Of a DNA stretch of 64,000 bases, positions 54,857-64,000 are shown one piece after another; position 1 is the stretch's first letter, and the number at the start of each line of letters is the position of its first letter. The notes beneath the pieces are model-generated. The model saw only the letters and a program-made list of their open reading frames with translations. It searched no databases and was not told where the DNA came from. The translations under genes were made by a program, and so were the position numbers. Source of the stretch: Xiphydria camelus (lineage: Eukaryota; Arthropoda; Insecta; Hymenoptera; Xiphydriidae); NCBI GenBank assembly GCA_963678675.1, contig OY783199.1, positions 6,641,501 through 6,705,500 of the forward strand, in the 5' to 3' direction.

Positions 54857-56402
54857 ATCGCAAAATTTTTGAATTAGCTGCATCGGAGAATTTAAACAGT
54901 GTCGTACGATTCTTCGCGTTATTAATAAAAATATATATTAATGCCTCTAAATTATTTCATGTTGATTTTTTCTTCATGTTACTGATAAGGAAACTGCCCG
55001 AGGAATTCACCGATTTTCTTCATTTAACGATCTATTTTAAAGAAACCTTAGACGCGTTTTCTTACGTGATAATTCGGCCATTATTAAGGGATTAAAACTA
55101 CCCCTAAACTTGACCTACTCTCAAAAAGATTTTATACGATTCCTGGAAAGCTACGTTGAAATTCTTAGTGAAACTAAATTGAACATTAATCCTTATCGAA
55201 AGACGGTGACATGCAAAGTACTTTCAAAATCGGGGTGAATGAAAAATGGTTTTTTGGGTCAATTTCGGGGAGTCACGTTAAGCAAAGGTATCCATCAATT
55301 AAATGACCCAATTATCACGTAAAAAGTGTGTCTATTATTTCTCGACATACTACGACACATCGCAGAATGAAAAAACAGTGAGATCTGCTTCGGGTAATTT
55401 CTTCGCGAGTTAAATTAATATATAGTTGTTATGGTTATAGTTCCTTTCTCAAACGACAGGATTAAGACATTTGAATTAGAGACAAATGATGAATAAGCAA
55501 CAAATTATCCCATATACGTTGCTTGATTATCCTTGGGACATTGGTCGTGCGCACCCTGCACTAAAAGCATCGACAAAAATGCGCAGTTGGATCGATACCG
55601 AGTCAATTGCGTACAAACTCTCCCGAGTTAATTTACACATAGGTACTCGCGGCACAACACGTTGACTGCCAACCTACGAGATAAAATAGTTACGACTGTC
55701 TTACGTGGGTGCCGCATCGCTGCCGTTTTACCGGATCCGTCTCATTCACACGATCATCCGTGCGGCAGCCCCTCTTAAAAGCCACGGTCACCATTATTTA
55801 CATACAGCCTCGGGTATAGTATACACTCGGCCTCTCTCGGAGTACGGTCATTCGGGGTGATACAGGACGCGCGTCCCACAGAGCGCGCCAGGTTCTCGCA
55901 TTGGTAGCAGGTCTCCGGGATGCAATTAGAAGTGTAGCAGAGGCCGCTCCCACACCATAAACATGTGCTCCCGCGCCCGCCGCATCTCGCCCACGCCGTA
56001 CAGCGACCATAATACGGTACACACATGCACGCGGTCATTTAGGAGATGTTCGAGAGCGTATTACACCGCACCTTCCACCGTAAATAAAATACCTACAGGG
56101 GACCAGCGGTACTCCCGTGTCGATCGCCACCGAAATAACGTGGCCACTGATCGAATTTTTGTGCGGAGGAGGAATTTGTCGATGAAAGACTCTCGAATAT
56201 TTACGCATGTTATATACTATTTATACATAGCAGGAAGTTTTATGTTGGAAACGGTCCACCCATTTTTATATGTTAAAATAAACCGATTCTTCGAGTAAGA
56301 ACAATATTATTCCTGTTAAAATTAATGCGAATAATATTGAAATTTACACAAAGAATGTTAACTTTACTTACTTACTGAAAACAACGATTTTTAAACCACG
56401 CC
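54857..56402. other. Unique region
   Basis: AT-rich to 55500, mixed after. Small frames (74-111 codons near 55775-56298) occur on both strands with no domain; one minus frame is Cys-rich (about 13 Cys in 87 codons, 55775-56038) but overlaps others and has no spacing I recognise. Confidence 0.45.
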
Positions 56403-56752
56403 CTCTCGGGCACCATAGTTATCTGAACAAATATGCAGTTAGAGTAATTAAAAGTTAGTTGAGGTAAACAGGTAGATACTTAGCTGCTTTAACTAAATAT
56501 TTGTTCAAGTAAATATATGTTTATTTAGTTGGACGTATGTAACCTCAAAATTTAGTTGAATAAACGATTCCTTTTTTCTGAGTATAGTTGATACAATACT
56601 TACATCATTCGTCCGACAAAAAGTTTTATTGAAACAAACAAACTCGGATTGACTTAACGAAGCAGTGAAGTTGAATTGGTCTCCGTCTACCAATAAAACG
56701 AATTTTATTGAATGAGATGACGCAAATTCAGTTCATCCAACTATATGCGCAG
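56403..56752 (-). mobile_element. Family V composite repeat (V2)
   Basis: Inverted relative to V1. It includes the junction GATTCCTTTTTTCTGAGTATA at 56568-56588 with matching sequence on both sides. Words TTTAACTAAATATTTGTTCA and ACCTCAAAATTTAGTTGA mirror V1. Confidence 0.75.
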
Positions 56753-57405
56753 ATAATAATGAATAAATAATGCCCATAAATATTTAAGTGTTAAAATTTC
56801 CTCGAATCCGCACTCCTCCCGTGCTACAATTACGACTTTGAAACAATTTCCATTATATTAGGACGGCGAGACGATCGAGCAAGGGCGCAATAAAAATATC
56901 CCGACAAGGGTAGTTCGAAGCGTAACGTCGCGAACGCGCGTGAGATAGATGAAATCTTCTCCCGTATTCTCCTGTACGAATTGCGACTCCAAATTTTCCC
57001 GAATCCGAGCGTCCATATACCTATACGACTTTGAAACAATTTCGATATTTCGAGTATCTCTCAAGGTCCCCCCACTTTGTCCCCACCCCCTGACGACCCC
57101 TTCTTGAGCAGAGAGTGCCTGTCAATCCCACGGGCGAACGCGTGGGTGGAAACTTTTCGAGTCCCTATGTACGCGAAACGGAAGCCGGGAGGGGGGCGTA
57201 GCTTCGTTCCTATCGCCGCCGAAAGTCGTCATGCGACAAAGGAATTGCGACGTCTCGGTATAGTTCAGCTTCGACGCGCGGTTCTCCAATTCGAGTATTC
57301 GAACTCGAAGCCCCGGCGTCTTCTCTCTTCGTGGCAATCGCCGGGGCACCTCGTAATTTCAGCAATCCGTAGAAAATTAGTCCTGAGGTGTAGCAATGCG
57401 TGCAC
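56753..57405. other. Unique region
   Basis: A word GACTTTGAAACAATTTC with a following cytosine- or thymine-led ATAT occurs twice, at 56832 and 57030, within related surroundings: an inverted or direct duplication of about 40 bases. A 114-codon plus frame (57077-57421) has no motif. Confidence 0.45.
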
Positions 57406-57635
57406 GCACAGAGAGAAGTAATTGCTATTGCTAAACGAAGTTTTTTTTTTCAACCGAAGACAATATAATATCAGGATCAAGCCATGGTTTTCTTCACGAA
57501 AGAAAATTTTTGATAGGCTCGAGTTTATTTTATTGAGCAGAACGAATTTCTTGTTCCTATGGCGGTATTCTCGAATTAAGTACATATATATATTCTTTGG
57601 TCAAGTATCTGTATTCTTAAAAATTTAAAAGGTCA

Positions 57636-57986
57636 CACACTGAGAAAAAAAGTGGCAGATTTGACTAAATTATCGGTTACAGGCGGGGAAACGCAGATCG
57701 AGTTACATGAACTAATTATATGCTATTATAGAATTGAGGAGCACAGTTCCAAAACTCATTTAGTCCATTCGCAGTTTGTCTTATAATCGCTAAACTATTA
57801 GCAATTATAGGACAAACTGCGAATGGACTAAACGAGTTTTGGAACTGTGCTCCTCAATTGACTTCAGCTTGTTTTCGTCACAGTTTTTAATCACTATAAC
57901 CAAATTATTTCATTCAAGTAATTTGATCGGCGTTCCCCCGCTAGTGACCGTCAATATAGTTAAATCTACTATTTGTTCTCTGTGTA
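57636..57986 (+). mobile_element. Family L MITE nested in K1 (L1)
   Basis: CACTGAGAAAAAAAGTGGCAG at the left, with AGATTTGACTAAATT following; the right is the inverse of TACACAGAGAACAAATAGTAG and AGATTTAACTA. Matches L2 (58678) in GGTTAC-GG and ACTAAT words. The right flank is TA, the left is CA, probably a mutated TA. It carries M in the centre. Confidence 0.85.
57732..57859. mobile_element. 62-bp-arm near-perfect palindrome nested in L1 (M)
   Basis: Arms at 57732-57793 and 57798-57859 match at 59 of 62 positions around a 4-base centre ACTA. It begins AATTGAGGAGCACAGTTCCA. It is much better paired than its host, so it is the youngest of three nested elements. A transcript would fold into a long double-stranded hairpin, a possible small-RNA source. 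Confidence 0.95.
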
Positions 57987-58045
57987 TGTTCTTGATTTTA
58001 AAAAAAAAACATTTTTTGACACTATCAATTATTTCTCTCAGTGTA

Positions 58046-58677
58046 CTGGCACCGCTGAAATTTCCGACTACCTAATGTGCTCCGATCTACCGCGCGATCG
58101 ACGGATCTCGATATCGAGGAACGGAAGGGAAGGAGCGACGACGACCATCGATCCTTCACTCTCGTAAAAAACCCTTTCTCGCGCGCGTTCAAATAAGCCA
58201 ATCGCCTCGCAAGGTAGTCAGTCAGTCAGCTGGTTGGTACTCAAACGATAAAATCAGCCGAACGAGTTCGGTCCGGGAACTCGAACGGGGAAGAGGCGAA
58301 AAAAAAGAGGAAGCCTCCGCGAAATTTCGCGAGGAGTATTTACACCGGGCGAAGGGGGGGGGGGGGGTTGATGGTGGGAGGAAAGGGCCGGAAATCGCGG
58401 CCGAGACAGCCGCGGAGTGACGCGGGCCAGGGGAGAGGAGAGATTCGCTCCCGCGTCCCGGCGGGGGCGGGGTGGCCAATTTCCGGGAAGTTGGTTTAAA
58501 TCCATGGAAATGTTTCCGGTAATTCGGTCGTCTCGATCTCCCGAGGGACGGGCTGCGCCGCTCCATGCCGTTTTGGATCGGTGGCTCGGGTGCGGAGGGC
58601 CGAACGGGTTCAAAGGAGTTTTTCGAGATATGTATATTGTCAACAATTCTGCACTGTGCACCTATACAGACCACTTT
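58046..58677. other. GC-rich unique block with poly-G
   Basis: A poly-G run lies at about 58346-58357. Minus frames of 150 codons (58222-58674) and 135 codons are Pro/Ser/Arg-rich without motifs. A GTCAGTCAGTCAG repeat lies at 58216-58228. Confidence 0.5.
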
Positions 58678-59317
58678 TACACTGAGAAAAAAATATAGTA
58701 GATTTGACTAAATTGGTGGTTACGGGAGGAATGCATATCTAGTTACTTGGACTAATAATTAATCGACTTGAATGGACTACAGCCTATTTCCTTGAAACAG
58801 CCGTTAATCGTTATACAGGGTGATTCGAAATGGGCGCACTTCCTCTCGTAGAGAGATTCTTCGCAAAAAACTGAACCGAAAGTTCCTGTACAAAATTTTT
58901 GTGCTCCGCACCAATTTGGTGAATTTTTTTACGACTCAGGTGGTGCTTTTCGAATATTAGGGTGCCTTCCGCCGCTCCGATGATTGATTTCAAAATTCTA
59001 GGCTGCAGAGGAGGCACGCTGGAATAACTACTGCGAGTTTCGCTGCCGTCTAAAATCTTGTCCCTTGAATCTGACTTTGGATTGGATATTTTCGAACTGG
59101 ATTATCTTGTAAACTAGGCGGAGCACAACAATTTTGTACAGGAACTTTCGGTTCAGTTGTTTGCGAAGAATCTCTCTACGAGAGGAAGTGCGCCCATTTC
59201 GAATCACCCTGTATATCCATATTTATTAGTTGAAACAACTAATTCTGCATTCCATAAGTAATTTTACACTCGCAAACGTCCATTTCATTTAATATACTAT
59301 TGTTTTTTTTCAGTCTA
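58678..59317 (+). mobile_element. Family L MITE interrupted by N (L2)
   Basis: Left TACACTGAGAAAAAAATATAG and GATTTGACTAAATTGG; right TTTTTTTTCAGTCTA. The interior before N has GGTTACGGGAGGAATGCATA, after N GTTGAAACAACTAATTCTGC. Without N it is about 240 bp, close to L1 without M (about 223 bp). Confidence 0.85.
58814..59213. mobile_element. Element N with about 95-bp terminal inverted repeats
   Basis: Ends TACAGGGTGATTCGAAATGG and its exact inverse. The arms run through CGCACTTCCTCTCGTAGAGA, TTCGGTTCAG inverse and GTACAAAATT, with two or three differences in about 95 bases. TA lies on each side. The 210-bp centre has no frame of note. The near-identical arms suggest recent insertion. Confidence 0.95.
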
Positions 59318-59353
59318 GTGTTGGATACAAATAGTATACGATTCAATGACACG

Positions 59354-59646
59354 ACACTCGGAGAGATTATTGGTAGTACCAAAAAAATGTTTCTTGAATC
59401 AAGAACATATGATCCTACAAATTTTTAAGGATACAAATTCTTGATAGAAGAATATATACTCTTCATTTTTTTTTCAAACCGTCGCGTCGTGCGAATAAAA
59501 AATTCTTCCTGTGCAAAAAAACAAGTAATTGAGCTTTTTAAATATTCTCTTGCACGAAGAAAACTACGGCTTGATCCTGAAATTATAAAGTATTTTTGAT
59601 TGAAGAAAACATTTTTTTAGCATTAGCAATTATTCCTCTCAGTGCG
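59354..59646 (+). mobile_element. Family K element (K2)
   Basis: Left CACTCGGAGAGATTATTGGT, GTACCAAAAAAATGTTTCTT; right AAGAAAACATTTTTTTAGCA and TTATTCCTCTCAGTG. A complete, uninterrupted copy of about 293 bp. Confidence 0.8.
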
Positions 59647-59678
59647 GATGTGGTACATATAGGTCTCCACATTGTGAT

Positions 59679-59960
59679 TAACCCTTCGTTACTCACGTGG
59701 GTTTTTGAAACATAAGAGCTCACCTGGGGTGTACCCCACACCCCAGTTAAAAATTAACGGTTTCTTAGTGAAAAATTGAAATTTTTTAATAAGTATAAAT
59801 AATAGACTGAGGATAGTTATCATACTCTCGTCTTATTAACGAAGGACAAAGTAACAAATTGGAACAAGTTTTATAGAAAAATATTAAATATTAAGTTAAT
59901 TACAGATTGTTACAGTTTGTTGTTCAAAAAAACTGAAACATCCAATTTGTTGCAACCTAC
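59679..59960 (+). mobile_element. Possible piggyBac-like terminus at a TTAA
   Basis: At 59679 TTAACCCTTCGTTACTCACG begins, followed by ACCTGGGGTGTACCCCACAC. TTAA followed by CCC and a GGGGT-ACCCC subterminal palindrome is in the style of piggyBac-superfamily ends, and TTAACCCTT is shared with the inverse of the right end at 11124-11136. No opposite end was found, so the right limit is arbitrary. Confidence 0.35.
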
Positions 59961-61037
59961 TTCGGTCTCCTCTGCTATTTTTCTTCTCCGTATAGAATAC
60001 GTGTAGATGCGTGCGTACGATCGAACGATGAAATCTGTGCATCGCGATGGAAAGCTTTTCAGTGTAGTTTTTCATTGAGGAAGTTTCATGCGGTCGGATG
60101 CTGCGCGACTAATTTTTCCGAGCTTTTGCGCGGCGTTTGATTCGAGTATGAAACTATCGCATCGCTCATTTTCTCAACGAAAACACGACCGAGCGCCGTC
60201 CTATAACGGAGAATCGTGTGAGACGCGTGCAACAACGCGAGTGCAGAGTTCCTTCTCCGAAGTCGTCGGGCTGTGTGAACGCGAGTATACCGTTTATCCG
60301 GCGGTATTTCCACGATCTCGAATTACGTCGACTTTATCTCCCCGTCGGATTGCCGTCAGCGCGCGGCAACCCTTACTTTCAACCCTAGCTCCCGGAATTG
60401 CGCCGTGTAAATTGTAAGGAAAAACTCGGCCGCCCGCGGGGCAGGGCGTTCCACGTCGGGGCAGACAGCAAGAATCGCTCGAGACGAACGGACGGCCGGC
60501 CGCGTGGGTGGGTGTGGGTTTTGACGCGGCACCTACATTAGTCGAAGTCGTCCGGGGGTTGGAAACGGAGAGCGCGCGCGGGATAGCCGAGTTACCCCGT
60601 CGCCCTAGGGATGGACCCTGCCACGCCGGTTATTTCGCTATTTTCGCCGGCACAAATGGAGAAGCCCCGGGCGTTTCGCTCGCACGGCTGCAACATCGTG
60701 TTACAACTTTCTATTGTGTCGCGAAATTCACTCTGAAAATGTTCGGGTCCCCCGCGCGAAGCGGTTTCTCTCCACCCACGTCTCGCCGCGAACCCCGATA
60801 ACCGCGCGTCCTTCGGAAAGGAGGCGTGTGTGGAAGGACCGTCCGAACGAGCGGGGGCGGTGGAGACGACTTGGATCTCTGCGGCTTTCCCAGAGAGAGA
60901 GCCGATATTTTGTCTGTATGTGTAGTGGGTGGATCGCTCGAAAAATAGGCTACTTTCGTGAATTGTCTTGGTTTTCGGTGGTTATTTATTTTCGTTTTGA
61001 TGTCAGAGATCTATTTATGTGTATCGAATGATATTAT
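59961..61037. other. GC-rich unique block
   Basis: Frames of 97-109 codons (60088-60417, 60508-60801, 60714-61031 plus) have no domains. No repeats are visible. Confidence 0.5.
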
Positions 61038-61788
61038 ATCTGACGGGGGAAAAAATTGTGACGTATATTTTACAAAGAGTTTATAGTAAATGGCATTGCA
61101 GTTATAAATATTTAAATGGCAATAGCAAAGAAATTAAAGAAATAGTTTCATTTACTAAAAGGAAAGCGAGCATTATTAATAAATTGTAGCAATGTTTCTG
61201 CTGTAAGCAATTTTATTTTAACAGTGTTGTTATTACTGAAATAAAAATGATTAATTACTATTGAAGAAATTGTATCCGTCCTCGCGCAATGTGCAATATT
61301 CTTCTCAAAAAATAACAGTGCATGATGCAGTAATTGTAAATAATGTAGGCCAGAACAGCACGCATAATTAGATAAATTTAATGTTTTCAATACAAGAAAA
61401 TTGCTATAAAATATTATAGTAAATACTCGGGTAAAGTGTAATGATATTAGCCTCAATGCTATGCAAACTCTAAATTTCCTGTGGTATTTTAAATAGCGTA
61501 CAATGTTTGCATGCATTACTCCAATTTTTGTGGTAATTCTGACTCCAAGCACATGTTATTTCCTCGAAAAATCCCAGCGTTTGTTATATTATTCTTTGCT
61601 GTAAATAGTATTACGCATTGCAGAACACATTGCACCATAAATCTGTTTTTGAAGCAGTATTTAACATGTAAAATCTACATTATTTTTTAATGGATATCTC
61701 TACATATTGGCCTTGTCCCAATTCTTACCACAATTTGTTGTACGCTATCTGTAATTGATATCAAAATAACAATTTTTTTTCGTGTAAG
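61038..61788. mobile_element. Possible large MITE-like element
   Basis: The right end AATAACAATTTTTTTTCGTGTAAG resembles the common TTTTTCTCAGTGTA terminus. A possible left end is GACGGGGGAAAAAATTGTGA at 61041. The interior is AT-rich and includes a 134-codon minus frame (61148-61552) without recognised domain. Terminal pairing is weak. Confidence 0.3.
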
Positions 61789-61795
61789 TATATAG

Positions 61796-62040
61796 TATGT
61801 CCGAGTGCTAAGTAAACAAAGGAGCATGTAGTTTTATTTCGATTGTCGTAGTATTTGTTCGAGATCGAGACTGCGCAAGCGCAATTTTTCGCGCACATGA
61901 CACATGCTGTCAGAACGTCCGTACATAAGTACTGTTTGCGTGAAAAATTGTGCATGTGAAATTTAAATATCGAAAAAGAGAGTACTACAACAATCAACAT
62001 AAAACTACAGATCCCTTTGTATACTTTGCTCTCGGGCATA
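61796..62040. mobile_element. MITE AE, TA ends, TGTCCGAG/CTCGGGCA termini
   Basis: Ends TATGTCCGAGTGCTAAGTAA and, inverted, TATGCCCGAGAGCAAAGTAT. The arms continue through ACAAAGG and TGTAGTTTTAT with TTGATTGT. TA flanks both sides. The centre holds the palindrome TGCGCAAGCGCA. It is 245 bp. Its end sequence differs from the CACTGAG type, so it is another lineage, Tc1/mariner-like by its TA target. Confidence 0.85.
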
Positions 62041-63365
62041 CTGCGTGTATATAAAAAATAAGATTTTTAATAATACGAAATACCCTTTCAAACACAATGC
62101 CATTCTTATTTTCCCAACGCCTCAAACTCGAATAAATAACGCCATTCCCACTTCCATGTTACATAGTACCTACCTGTGACCCACCAGCCCGTTCGCTATG
62201 CATCTCTCTCGGTCGGCGAGGGAGGGTGAAATCGGACGATCTTCGCGACGTTCCGGTCGTTCGAGCGAAGGACGATAGATCAGGTTCGACGAGGGTATAA
62301 CTAGTATCTCGATGGTCGTATTTCTCGGGCGTCGTTTATATATGTACGTGTGCGGTGTTACGCGAGAAGACAGATCTCCGCGCGCGCGCGAGAACGGAAG
62401 AGGAAGTCTCGCGCGGACTCTCGCCGTCGGACCGAGAAACGAGTACCGCGCGAAAGCGAGATAGGTGCGCGCGCGCGTAGGTGCAGCTAAATCTCGACGG
62501 TCGTCGATGCCGTCGTCCCCCGATCATTCCGCGTCGGAAACGAAGGGCCATAATTTTGGCCGAGCCTGTAAGCTAGTTCGGCGGCGGGATTGGGATCCAG
62601 AAATTCAGAAATCCACGAACGAACGAGCGGGCGGACGGAATCAGCATGGGAGCGACATTAATATCCATTATATTCCTTCCTCCTCCCCGATTCTCATACG
62701 GTTCCTCTCCCGGTCCCTGCCGCCGCCTCCCGGCCGATCCATTTCATGATTTATAGCGAAAGTTTAGCCTCGCGATTACCCGGGACACCCCCGATGCCAC
62801 CAGCACCGCTGGCGTTACGTTACCGCTTCCGGTGCCGTCGAATCGCTGCGGCGCACGTCACCGCGACAGTTGGCGTTCCATTTTCGCGATTCGTCTTACC
62901 AATTAAACTCGTCCGCGTGAAAATCGCTTTCGACGCATCGCGCGGATCGTTAAAACTTCCGTGAATACCGGTTTGTAGATGTTCTCCGAGAAAGTGTACA
63001 GTAAAGTCAAATAGTATCGATTACTTTGATGGTCCCTGATTATGATAATTAGTAGCCATAATGACGGACGGACCACGATAATTAGAAGCCATCAAAGTAT
63101 CCGATAATACCCGACATTCCCCCACCAGAAGCTATTAATACCTTCGGTTTTATAAATTCCTCGCATTTTCTAAATCATCCGGCAAAGCGCACTCTTTAAG
63201 CGGACCTCTACCTCCTTTCTCCAAGTCCTGTTAAAACGTCAAGCATTAATATCGAAAATCCACATTAACCCCCCTACTGAGCCTTCGGCTCGTTTCCAGG
63301 GGAAAACACCCCCGCTGGTACGCCGCGCGTCTGCTTTCGCAGCCGTCAGAGAGTCGTGGACTTTT
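62041..63365. other. GC-rich unique block
   Basis: 62170-62960 is CpG-rich with frames of 71-94 codons and no domain. At 63000-63120 a loose inverted duplication with GATAATTAGTAGCCAT and GATAATTAGAAGCCATC is seen: the word ATAATTAG(T/A)AGCCAT occurs twice about 32 bases apart. Confidence 0.5.
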
Positions 63366-64000
63366 TTGAAACTTAATTTTTTCCCAGAAGAGCAACTAGA
63401 ATTTGTTCCACTACTTTCTCCGTAATTTGAATGAAAATCATAAACTAAGGCACTTTTCGTATATAAATGGACCGAAATTATTTCCTGAAATTATAACCAC
63501 CGTCCAAGGGTAACGAAGTTGGAAAATAATAAAATTACTGCTGGCAGACAATCCGATACACGACGGTGGCCATGTTGTTGTAATAACAATATTTTCGCGT
63601 TATTTTATTTGAGCCGTAGTCAAAGCCGATTCTATATCAGGAAATGTACACTGAGAAAAAGAATTAGTTGGATCTACTGAAAATTACTTGCGGGGGTCAC
63701 AAGTAATTATTTATTTGTATCAATGAAATTTGTTAATACATCAATGACATATCTCTTCCTCACGATCATACGGAGTAGTATGTGATTGCAAGGAAGAAGT
63801 ATTTAAAATGAAAAAAGATTTAATTGATGTAAATAAATAATTAAGTAAGTAATTTTTAGTAGATCCAACTGATTTTTTTCTCCGTGTAGTAGGTATTGAT
63901 ATTGTAGTATTTCGTGTAGATTTGGAAAAAACAATGATTTCATTTCGTGAAAATTACTATTGCGGAGAAACCGATGAAATAAATTTTCCAAACATAGTGA
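63366..64000 (+). mobile_element. Family S repeat interrupted by C2, cut by window edge (S2)
   Basis: Words CTTAATTTTTTCCCAGAAGA, ACCGAAATTATTTCCTGAAA, CAAGGGTAACGAA and, near the end, GCGGAGAAACCGATGAAAT match S1. C2 splits it at a TA. The right limit is outside the window. Confidence 0.85.
63647..63888 (+). mobile_element. Family C MITE nested in S2, TA target site (C2)
   Basis: Ends TACACTGAGAAAAAGAATTA and, inverted, TACACGGAGAAAAAAATCAG. TA is on both sides. Subterminal AGTTGGATCTACTGAAAATT pairs with AATTTTTAGTAGATCCAAC-type sequence. Matches C1 along its length. 242 bp. Confidence 0.9.

Larger units (their letters stand above)
57406..58045 (+). mobile_element. Family K element holding L1 and M (K1)
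   Basis: Left CACAGAGAGAAGTAATTGCT and right TCAATTATTTCTCTCAGTGTA are inverted termini. Interior words AATTTCTTGTTCCTATGGCG and TTTTCTTCACGAAAG match K4. The right arm resumes at TTCTTGATTTTAAAAA after L1. Without L1 the copy is about 290 bp, the length of K2. Confidence 0.85.

Noticed and set aside
55775..56038. Cys-rich 87-codon minus frame as a small secreted protein
   Set aside because: No signal peptide, irregular Cys spacing, overlapped by frames on the other strand.
1..64000. Bacterial operon, phage or plasmid content
   Set aside because: No ribosome-binding-site-led gene series, no dense coding; transposon type and composition are those of an animal nuclear genome.

Overview
This window looks like eukaryotic nuclear DNA, most likely from an insect. 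I lean towards a hymenopteran such as an ant because CpG is abundant in the GC-rich blocks and because of the style of the short transposons, but no protein here fixes the species. I found no intact protein-coding gene, no tRNA or rRNA gene and no CRISPR array. The many open frames in GC-rich DNA are short, overlap on both strands and lack family motifs; they are best read as chance frames in CpG-rich sequence.

Two kinds of DNA alternate. GC- and CpG-rich blocks, apparently single copy, contain microsatellites (e.g. 151-1990, 4471-4857, 10060-10800, 13379-14600, 17022-18117, 23451-24526, 25401-27305, 28197-29252, 34276-36479, 45172-46845, 52509-54630, 62041-63365). Between them lie AT-rich clusters of short non-autonomous elements, mostly 110-650 bp, many with terminal inverted repeats or full fold-back structure and TA-type target sites. 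I give the families arbitrary letters: A (five copies), B (four copies plus two ends), C (two), D (four), F (two), G (three), H (two), K (four), L (two), Q (two), R (four), S (two), T (two), U (two), V (two), and singletons I, M, N, O, W, X, Y, Z and AA-AE. Many families with unrelated interiors share one terminus of the form TACACTGAGAAAAA / TTTTTCTCAGTGTA.

The most striking feature is repeated nesting with readable order of events: M inside L inside K (57406-58045); R inside W inside B (44100-45171); A inside B with H in the terminal TA of B (27306-28196); Y inside A (21312-21805); C inside A (29253-29760); D inside G (16525-17021); Z inside B (24527-25035); H inside G (51054-51662); N inside L (58678-59317); I inside G (23044-23450); C inside S (63366-64000). 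Most junctions keep a TA duplication; Y has ATAT and W has TTTA.

The only transposase-like coding trace is a decayed fragment at 33241-33672 resembling the C-terminal part of piggyBac-like transposases. Two TTAA-flanked ends (10802-11136 and 59679) also look piggyBac-like. Three near-perfect hairpins (9682-9758, 40308-40367, 57732-57859), an acidic/purine-rich tract next to a possible exon (48757-49240) and a TAAT-rich block (53146-53190) are other points of interest. Because there is no gene set there is no pathway to describe: the window is intergenic or intronic DNA acting as a reservoir of small transposons.
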